Made by a program: the position numbers and the translations under genes
Source of the DNA: Glandiceps talaboti
Taxonomy: Eukaryota; Hemichordata; Enteropneusta; Spengelidae
Assembly: GCF_964340395.1 (NCBI RefSeq)
Contig: NC_135554.1
Coordinates: forward strand, 3,812,975-3,835,474
Length of the DNA: 22,500 bases
Direction: 5' to 3'
Notes under the pieces: generated by a model
Told to the model about the DNA's origin: nothing
What the model saw: only the letters and a program-made list of their open reading frames with translations
The model's database searches: none
Shown: piece after piece, positions 11,001 to 20,200 of the stretch
How positions within the stretch are numbered: the first letter of the stretch is position 1
How the letters are laid out: each line of letters begins with the position of its first letter

Positions 11001-14000
11001 ACAATGCACATGTTAATTAGACAATGTACATGTTAATTAGACAATGGAAATGTTAATTAGACAATGGACATGTTAATTAGACAATGGACATGTTAATTAG
11101 ACAATGGACATGTTAATCAGACAATGTACATGTTAATTAGACAACGTACATGTTAATTAGACAATGTACATGTTAATTAGACAACGTACATGTTAATGAG
11201 ACAATGGACATGTTAATCAGACAATGGACATGTTAATCAGACAATGGACATGTTAATTAGACAATGGACATGTTAATTAGACAATGGACATGTTAATTAG
11301 ACAACATACATGTTAATTAGACGATTGACATGTTAATTAGGCAATGTACATTAGGGGTTAATTAGGGGTCGATTTCATCCAGATTTTGTATAGCAATAAG
11401 TTGAAACCGTGAGCTCTGAATTTTGGTGCGGACTCAAAAAACAATTTGATTGGATTCATTGTACCATTGTACAGCTGAACATGTACATTAACCAACAGGT
11501 GATTCAATACTATTCAGGATGTATAATATTATGAGTAAGTCATTATATCTGTCAAAACAGTTTCAAAAAAGTCTCAGTTTAATATAAAACTTAAACCGTG
11601 TCCGACTCTGTCAATGTAACATGTTTTAAACTCAGAAAAAAACTGCTTTAAGATTTTGTAGTTTGTATCTTTGCTATTAAATAGGAGGAGTAAATGTGGC
11701 CTTCTGAAACACATGATGATATTCAGATGATGTTAATTTGATGCCCTATTTAATCATTTGGTATAACTTATTTTGTTCACACTTAGCTCCAATTAGGAGC
11801 GTACAATGTATATGCCACGATTTATGTTATAAGTCATCAAAGATTTTATTATAATGAGTGCATTTTTGTACCATTTTAAAGTGGGTGTGAAAATAATACC
11901 TTTCAGTTACTATCACGACGATTCAAAATTTGCAGAGAAGAGTTAATATTGTGAAAGGAATTTGTAATTCAGGCGAGAAGAAAGTGTTGCATTTTGGGTT
12001 GTATCAAGAATTTGTGATAGTGTTGGGTCGCATGATACGTGCTTTCACTAGGACTAATGTCCATGTACAATGATGATGACAGGTGAAATTTGAGTATTTG
12101 CATATTAGGTATCAACATACCCTACTGTATCAATTTGTTGTCATACACTTTCCCAAGTAAATCTGTGTAAATATAAGACTAGTCAAACTGTCAGCCATAA
12201 GACTATTGTTTAATTTGTGTACCCTGCTGGAAGCATCCCCTGTATCAACGGGAACTTACTTCTCAACGACCATACATACTCCCTCACAATGAACAGTAAC
12301 AGATACTGTAAAAATCTGTTATGTATAACTTTTTATACTCCAATAAAAATCTTTTAAATACAAAAAAAAGAAGAAGGAGGGAACACCGGAAAGTTCTCAT
12401 CTGTAAGACCCAGTGATATTGGTTAAGTTGTAGTTAAGAAACATTTCTTTACTTATTACCCTCAGATGAGCCTGAGTGTTCGAGCCTTGTGGCAACAATG
12501 AATGCTAATGATCCAGACAAAGGTAATGAGTTGCTGTATGAAATCACTGGTATCAAAGCTACGAATGAAAGCGGAGATGACGTAACTGGTAAAGATTTCC
12601 AGTTTTGCATCAGTCCTTCAAATGGTTCTGTTTATGTAAATGAGTCTCTGGATCGAGAGGAAGTTGAAATATTTCATTTAGATATCTTTGTAAAAGATAG
12701 AAATGCAGCCAGTCATCTCCCTGATCAGAATGACACAGGTATGTCATCTCTCCTATCTGTGAAAGTGGTTTAATAATGCCGTACAAATATACATTGTTTA
12801 ATGCTTGACGCATGAACGTTATTTTAAGATTTCAAATTTTATGGACGAAGTCTTCTATAGATATTTGTTATTTGATGGTAGTGTTGTTGATAAATTAATT
12901 GCAAATAGTGACCGACGGCCATCACTGATTAGTTCTTTTTAATTGGTCTCAAGACAGACAAGGTCACATTCAAATGATGTACATGTAGCTATGTAAAAGG
13001 AATCCAGAGTAGTTACCTTGTAAAAAACCACGGAAATAATTAAAACGAATAAAAATGTGTATTCACGTACTAAATGTTTATACGCTATAATAAATGACAC
13101 AACAAAATAAAGAAATCAAAGTTGAACACCCATGTCACATATCTGAGTGTTTTCGTGTCAACAAATCAGGACTCTATCAGCGACCATTTTGTATTTTTAC
13201 TGATAAATTTGTGTATCAGATTTTTCTAACTTGTGTGTTTTTGAACGATAATATACTGTAATATATATATGGATATAAATGTCTAAATCAACAGATTGAC
13301 ATTTGACCGGATGATACTCGTCAATAATTTACTCATTATCTGTTAACCCTTTTTCAAAATTGACACTGCACACATCAATTTTTCCTTTAGCTACATTGGA
13401 AGTGAGAGTCACCGATGTGAATGATAATCGTCCTGTATTTGTAATCAGCGATTCATGTGTGTCATACTATTGTGGAACGATCCCGGAAGAGAATCGTGAT
13501 GTCATATATACTGACGTCAGAGCCATAGATCCAGATAAAGGCAATAACGGGATAGTGGAATATTATATTAATGAGACAGATCATTTCCAAATCAACAAGC
13601 TTACAGGTATGTTTAATTTCAGCCATTGAGAAACGATATTATTGGTACATTTGTCTTTAGACCCCTAGTAAGTGGATGGGGTGTTCCTCACATATCTCCT
13701 TGCCAAACTGTACGAATGCAAAGACACGCACAGGCACAGAACACATACACAGACATACGCAGGCGGAGACAGGGACATACAGACACAGACACAGACACAG
13801 ACACACACACACACATGTAAGGATGAAGGAGTCTCAATTTGGAGAACAGTGCTCAATTCAATATTAGTAGCAGAACATTATCTGAGGAATTAGTTGGTCA
13901 CAATCTTTAGACAATTGGTTGCACTTGGCAATGTCTGTTTGTTCACTAGTTGAACTAGTCCATTTTTGAAAATGTTTTGTTAGGTAGAATATAAATGACT

Positions 14001-14191
14001 TAATCTCAATATTATCAACCATTGGATGTATGGAGTCATAAATTGGTGAACTTGTATGTATACTTGCACACATATCATACCGTATGGAACACATATCATA
14101 CCGTATGGAACACAGTAAACAAAACCTGTCACGGTGTATTTTTATAAGTGTTTGAACTATTTTACCTTCTATAACAGAACGTTATGGTATG

Positions 14192-14254
<63 letters not shown>

Positions 14255-17200
14255 TTGTTTGTTTGTTTGTTTGTTTGTTTGTTTGTATGTCTGTCTGTCG
14301 TATAATCTTAATGATCATAATGTTTTTATTTTTGTTGTAGGTGTTATATCCATCAAACATGTCATAGATCGTGAAGTGTCTGACCAACTAAATATCACCG
14401 TTCTTGCCAAAGACAAGGGGGAGCCATCTTTATCAAATGATGTTCTGGTTTATTTTGACATTACTGATATCAATGACAACGAGCCTGAGTTTGTCAACTT
14501 GCCAAACAACATTACGATATATGAAAATGCAACCATTGGTAGTACAGTGTTTATAGTGTCTGCTATTGATGCCGATGTTGATAACCATGCAGTCATAGAG
14601 TATTCTATTAATAGTGCTGGCAACACTGCTGGTGCGTTTAACATTGATAAGACCACAGTAAGTAGCATCCTTACAATTGTTGACTAGCTTAGTTAACCAT
14701 ACAATCATTATCATTGTTAATTAGAGATTACTGTGATCATAACTTCATTTATTCAGTGGTGGAACTAAAATTTTTGAACTAAAGCAACCCAATTAGGGTC
14801 ACGGATCTTAATGTGAATAGGCAGGTAAATGAGGTAATTTTATAATTCGTCATTTACATCTTGTGTATTTCTGTAACATCTCAAGACATGATCCTCTCTG
14901 CCTCGAGAGTTACCTTCTTAATTTTATTTCATTTTCAGGGCGTTGTCTATGTTAATAATGACCTTGATAGAGAAATCCTTGAAACATATGACCTCACAAT
15001 CACCGCAACTGATAATCCTAGCCAATCTCCGAACCTGAAAACATCAGCCGTGGTAGGTAATAACTATATAGTGATTACATAGTACTATTCAACATAGGTC
15101 TTTGCTGAGTCGAGTATAACACGGATGACACAATTGCAAGGATACGAGTCGAAGGCAGAGGTGACAAAACTCTTATGCCACTCCGGTGTCTATATGACTA
15201 TATGAAAAATGTATTGATGGAAGAAAGGGTAAAATTATGGTGATTCTGAATGTGTTTACGTTATAATTTAAGGCCCACAGAACCCGGATATACATACGAT
15301 ATATTTTGTATTTGAACACAGTTGAGCTTACATATAGCATAACAGACATCAACAATGGCCTGCATAGAAGATTAAGACTGTCAATATCAAGACTGGGGTG
15401 CGGAGGGGATGGGCGATGGATGAGATAGATTGACACTTGTGATTGATTTGATAGGTAGACAGCATAATTACCATATATAGAGTAAATATTCTGACACAAT
15501 TGGATTTTGACAATTTGTTGTACCTCGGACCGGACCACCATACGTCTGAGGTTGTACCTGACACACTACTGCTAAATTATATGAATCATCAAAATCCACA
15601 TATCTTCATTCATATACTTCGTATCATATTAATGATTTTTTTTTATTAAGATTAACATTTCAGTGTTGAAACAGTTGTATAGCCAAGGTATAGAAAAGCT
15701 TGGTAATGCAAGATAAATGTAATAAAAACACACAAATTTAAATTGAAATGCGTCGGCATGATCATGATTAAAGACATATTAACCAAACCATATATACGAT
15801 AGGAGTTTTGTATAATTGTTTTAGTTGGTGAGAGCTGTCACACCTTCTTTATTGTGATGTACATTACGTGTCATTATCTTTGCTATTTAGTTAACAGTAC
15901 AACTTTTAGATGTGAATGATAATCCTCCAAGATTTACCACACTGGAATACAGCACTGAAACAAGGGAAGACGAGATAGTCAATACAAATATAATCAGTGT
16001 AACAGCAACAGATGAGGATTTAATTGAAACTGATATTACGTACAGCATTGGTGACAGGAATGATTCCACTCCACATGGATGTAAGTACTTTCTATGCTGC
16101 TGTTTTCTTCTTCTTTTTAAAACATTTGTATTGCAGTTGTGAGAATTATCTAAGTTTCACAGCAAGATAGAAATTCTCACAACGATATCTACCTAGAGCA
16201 TTATTCTGCCATGTGTGTCAGCATTTACTGGTCAAGAAAGTAAGAATTTATCTATTTGTACGTCAAAGCTGACATGGTCTAAAATAACATTTGAATATAT
16301 AACATTACTGAATTCTCTGTTATACACAATCTAACCAATTATTTATGCAAATTATATTATTTATTCAGCCGGGGTTATTTGTTTTACTACAGTCATGGAG
16401 TCTGTGGATTTGGATGGACTTGCACCGTGATTCTGTTGCTAGACATCTGTCATCTTGTCTATCGATATTAATTCTACATTTTATCACATAGTTCTCAGTG
16501 AAACCTTGCGAAATTCAACAGTTATTTTCATTGCGTTGCCCATCTGGAAAACGACTCCAAATTGTTCAGATGTTCCAATTATCATACCAGTCTCATATGT
16601 AACTCTTTAACAATCAAAATCAACAGTTTCCCTACATATAAACTCTTTCGACTTTTGAAGTTAAAAATAAACAAGGGACAAATACATGGTTTTGTACTAT
16701 AGCGATGTTACTGTTCTTTACTTTTCAGATTTGTTTAAAATAGAGCCTGGTACAAATGATGGCGTACAGATAGGAGTTGTTAAAGTGAATAGGTCATTGA
16801 CAAGTCAGCATGGATTTTATTTCCTGGAGCTGATAGCTACTGATAGTGGTAAACTGTCTTCTAGTGCATCATTGATAATTGAAGTGTTTGATATCAATGA
16901 TAATGCACCCGTGTTTATATCAGTTAAGATTGGTGACAGCACGATAAATCTAAATGGAAATACCACTGTTAGAGTTCATGTGACTGAGGTAGGTTTGCAA
17001 TGATTCTCAGTCTTGATTGAATATACAAGTGACATCAATTTTCCTTGCAAATCTATCACGTTAATTGAGTGCATGTTGTTTGATTAATGCATTTCAACAC
17101 AACTTGGCTCAATATTCAATACTACGTGAGATATGTGGGATAATTGGTTAAAGTGTTCCTACAGCTGGTGTCTGCATAGTCGTTATGAGATGCAAACAGT

Positions 17201-20200
17201 TCAATACAGTGTCAAATTATAAGAACCAGAACCAAATCCCCAAAGGTAGGCTTGCCAAATAGTTTGGCCAAATAGGGTACAGATAATATGAATTGTGCAC
17301 ATTAATATACTATTACAAATATTCATACCTTGATTGAGTCAATGATGACTCTTTACATTGGGATGTCAAGGACAGAGTAGAGAAATGTACAAATTGAATG
17401 AAAACACCCTGAATATTCCAAATTGGCCACTAGCTGTAACTGGGGTGTTATTTTTGTGTCCAGACAACCAACATTACATTATTAAACTACCAATAATCAG
17501 ACATTATACATGTTATTAGGGCCTGGTTTATCCATAAATAGTACAGTAATAAGTTGAAATCGTGATTCTTTGGGTTCTGATTTTTGAGTGGAACACAATT
17601 TAATTGACTGGATTGCATCATACTATGTGTACAGCTATACAAATATATATTTAGTCACTGATGATTCTTGCTGTGTATGGTGTATGATAATACACCTAAG
17701 TCATTATATCTAGCAACCAGTTAAAAAAACCCATTTCAGTTGCAGCTAGTGTAGCTATGACGTCAATTCTTGAAAAGAAACATCTGCAAACGTAGTGTAT
17801 TCTATTCGTCTTACTTAGGATACCTCGGATTACAGTGGCTCTTCTCGACATCTGTGCACCGTACATGCCAAAGATGATGATAAAGGACAGAATGGTAATA
17901 TTACTTACACTTTCCGTGAAGATGTCGATCCAAGCTTTAACTATTTCGACGTGGCTAAAGTGTCAGGTGATATCTCCATTAAAGGTGGTCATACCATAGA
18001 CAGAGAAGTCATCGAGAAATATCCGGTAAGGTGTCGAAATTACGGTGTTTACCATCTACCAGTGACTCCTATGTTATTATATGTATTTGACCATGGGTGA
18101 CAATGATGCATTGATTTATATTATTGTACAATCAAAACCAGGATTAATTTACAGAGTACAATGTAATAAAAATGTAGCGTTAGATTGATATACAGTCAAG
18201 GTAAAGTTAGAAACTACATTAATACTTTCTGTACCAAAATGTAAGCATACATGACTCTCATCATGAAAGCCTATAATCATTACATTAAAAAAAGAAAATA
18301 TTGCTCAGAGATAATTAAATATTAGATATATACAAAACAGGCTTGTAAATCTTTAATTTCAAAAATAATTTTTAAGGCGATTGTTAAAAAGGTAGCTTAG
18401 TTAAATTCTGTTGATTGTAGCAAGAAACCCCTGGTGTTGACAACTTTTCGCAGTTGTCATGAGTTGTTATGGAAACCATAAACTGTTACAGGGTGCTTTC
18501 ATTGATGACATCACCGTTCAGTTTGTAATCTACCGATAATCATTTACGTGGACCGATGTGTAGATTATTGCATGGTGTAGCAATGTGTACTTTGATATCA
18601 GATGTCCTAATAGTTTACTATCAAATACAGTAATACAAACTACTGTTAGTTTGTATTTGTGTACAGCTGAAATTAGTAATTTATGTGAGATATAACGTTT
18701 GTTAACTACACGGAGCCAACGCTACCGTCACGTATACTGTGAATGATAACACTATGGCAACGGATTTATTGATATTGATATTTTCATAGCTCTACATCCT
18801 GGCCACAGACAATGGTGTACCAAATCAACTGTCAGCTGAATTAGCTTTACAGGTTATTGTTGATGACATAGATGACAATGAACCAACATTCCAGAGAGAC
18901 AAAGTAAGTTAAAATGAATTCGGAATGATATACAATTGAACAATTGTTTCAGTTCTCGTGTATGTTCGACGTTTATTACCATTGATTTATCAGTATTGAA
19001 GAATGATTCACTTTCGTTGTAGGTAATGAGAGATCGCTTTGTAGGCCAATACGCAAAACCTTCAACGTTAAGCGTACATTTGCTACTAGAATTAGTAGTT
19101 GATAATAAATAACTTTGTAGATATGAAAAAGCGGTGTGTGTTCTAAGTCGTGCAATTTGTGCTAACTTTGCGACTGATTCGAAGGTAAGAATGCATTTGT
19201 CTTTTAGTTTACTATAACTTAATAAGAGTATAGCTTTTGACTAAACTTTCACATGCACTAAATGCGCATGCAAAAAGACAAAAAACAACAACACACAAGC
19301 AAGCAAGCAAGCAAGCAAGCAAACAAACAAACAAACAAACAAACAAACAAACAAACAATACATACATACATACAAAAACATCGGTTATAATACTAGTTGG
19401 AAAACTACATTTTGAGAATTATCTATTATTTTGAGAATTAATACTTCATAACAACCAAGCAATTTTCAAAATAAATGAACAGTTGAAAGTAAGTCTTGCA
19501 TGTCGAGGAAACAGAGTGAAAAATAGTTTTTGTATTATTTTTGCAATATCAACATAAATGTAGACTCACATTCGGACATTTCATAAAGTCAATTGTTGTA
19601 CGAAACAGTTATTATTGTTACTTACTGTAAAAAATTGATTAGCAAATTTACCTAAAATAACCCACTCAGTAAAATGACACCGAACCAAGGGAGTAGTTTT
19701 ACCAGCACTTTTGATTATATAAAGACAATCATTAGCATTTTGTTTAATAGTTAATAAGTGGTTCTTTTGTTAGGAAATTCATTTAATCAGTACGGGTTCC
19801 TACGTGAATTGTGTGTTGAATGTTGGTTTATATGTCACACGAATTTCAAAACGGATACCAATACAGTAGGTTTGCTTTCTCAAAAATCACATTACAAAGA
19901 ATTGCCTGCTTATAATTTCAACTTAAAAATTATGTTTAATATTTTGTCTACCAGTGATGCACCTACATCATCAAAATTGTCTATTTTGGTCTTAGGATGG
20001 TATGCCAATCCCTGATATTCTAGACATAATAGAGGAACATGACTATGATGGTCAAAGTATCGGTAATGTCACTAAAGCTGATGATTTAGATATTGGAGAC
20101 AATGCTGTCAACTATTACTTCATTATTGGTTTGTATATAATCATTCTCATCGGACCTGTATGTTGGGGGTGGGGATGGGGTTGGGATGGGGTGGGGTGTG

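Larger units (their letters stand above)
8721..11350. repeat. 20-bp minisatellite, 131 units plus a half unit
   Basis: The unit is ACAATGGACATGTTAATTAG. From 8721 to 11340 every unit keeps exact 20-bp spacing (131 units, 2620 bp), and a half unit follows before the array breaks into ATTAGGGGTTAATTAGGGG. Substitution variants include ACAATGTACA, ACAATGTATA, ACAATAGAAA, ACGATGGACA, ACAACGTACA, TGCTAATTAG, TATTAATTAG and TGTTCATTAG. It lies in the F/G intron. There are no distinct spacers, so it is not CRISPR-like. Confidence 0.98.

Noticed and set aside
8721-11340. Regular repeats resembling a CRISPR array
   Set aside because: The units are contiguous, with no unique spacers; the surroundings are introns of an animal gene.
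14184-14340. N-terminal extension of the exon I frame through a VCLSVCLSVC repeat
   Set aside because: It is translation of (GTCT)n; a clear acceptor AG at 14340 and matching phase with exon H put the exon start at 14341.
15173-15541. 122-codon minus-strand open frame in intron J/K
   Set aside because: It has no recognisable domain and atypical composition, and a second overlapping minus-strand frame is equally open; no support for a nested gene.
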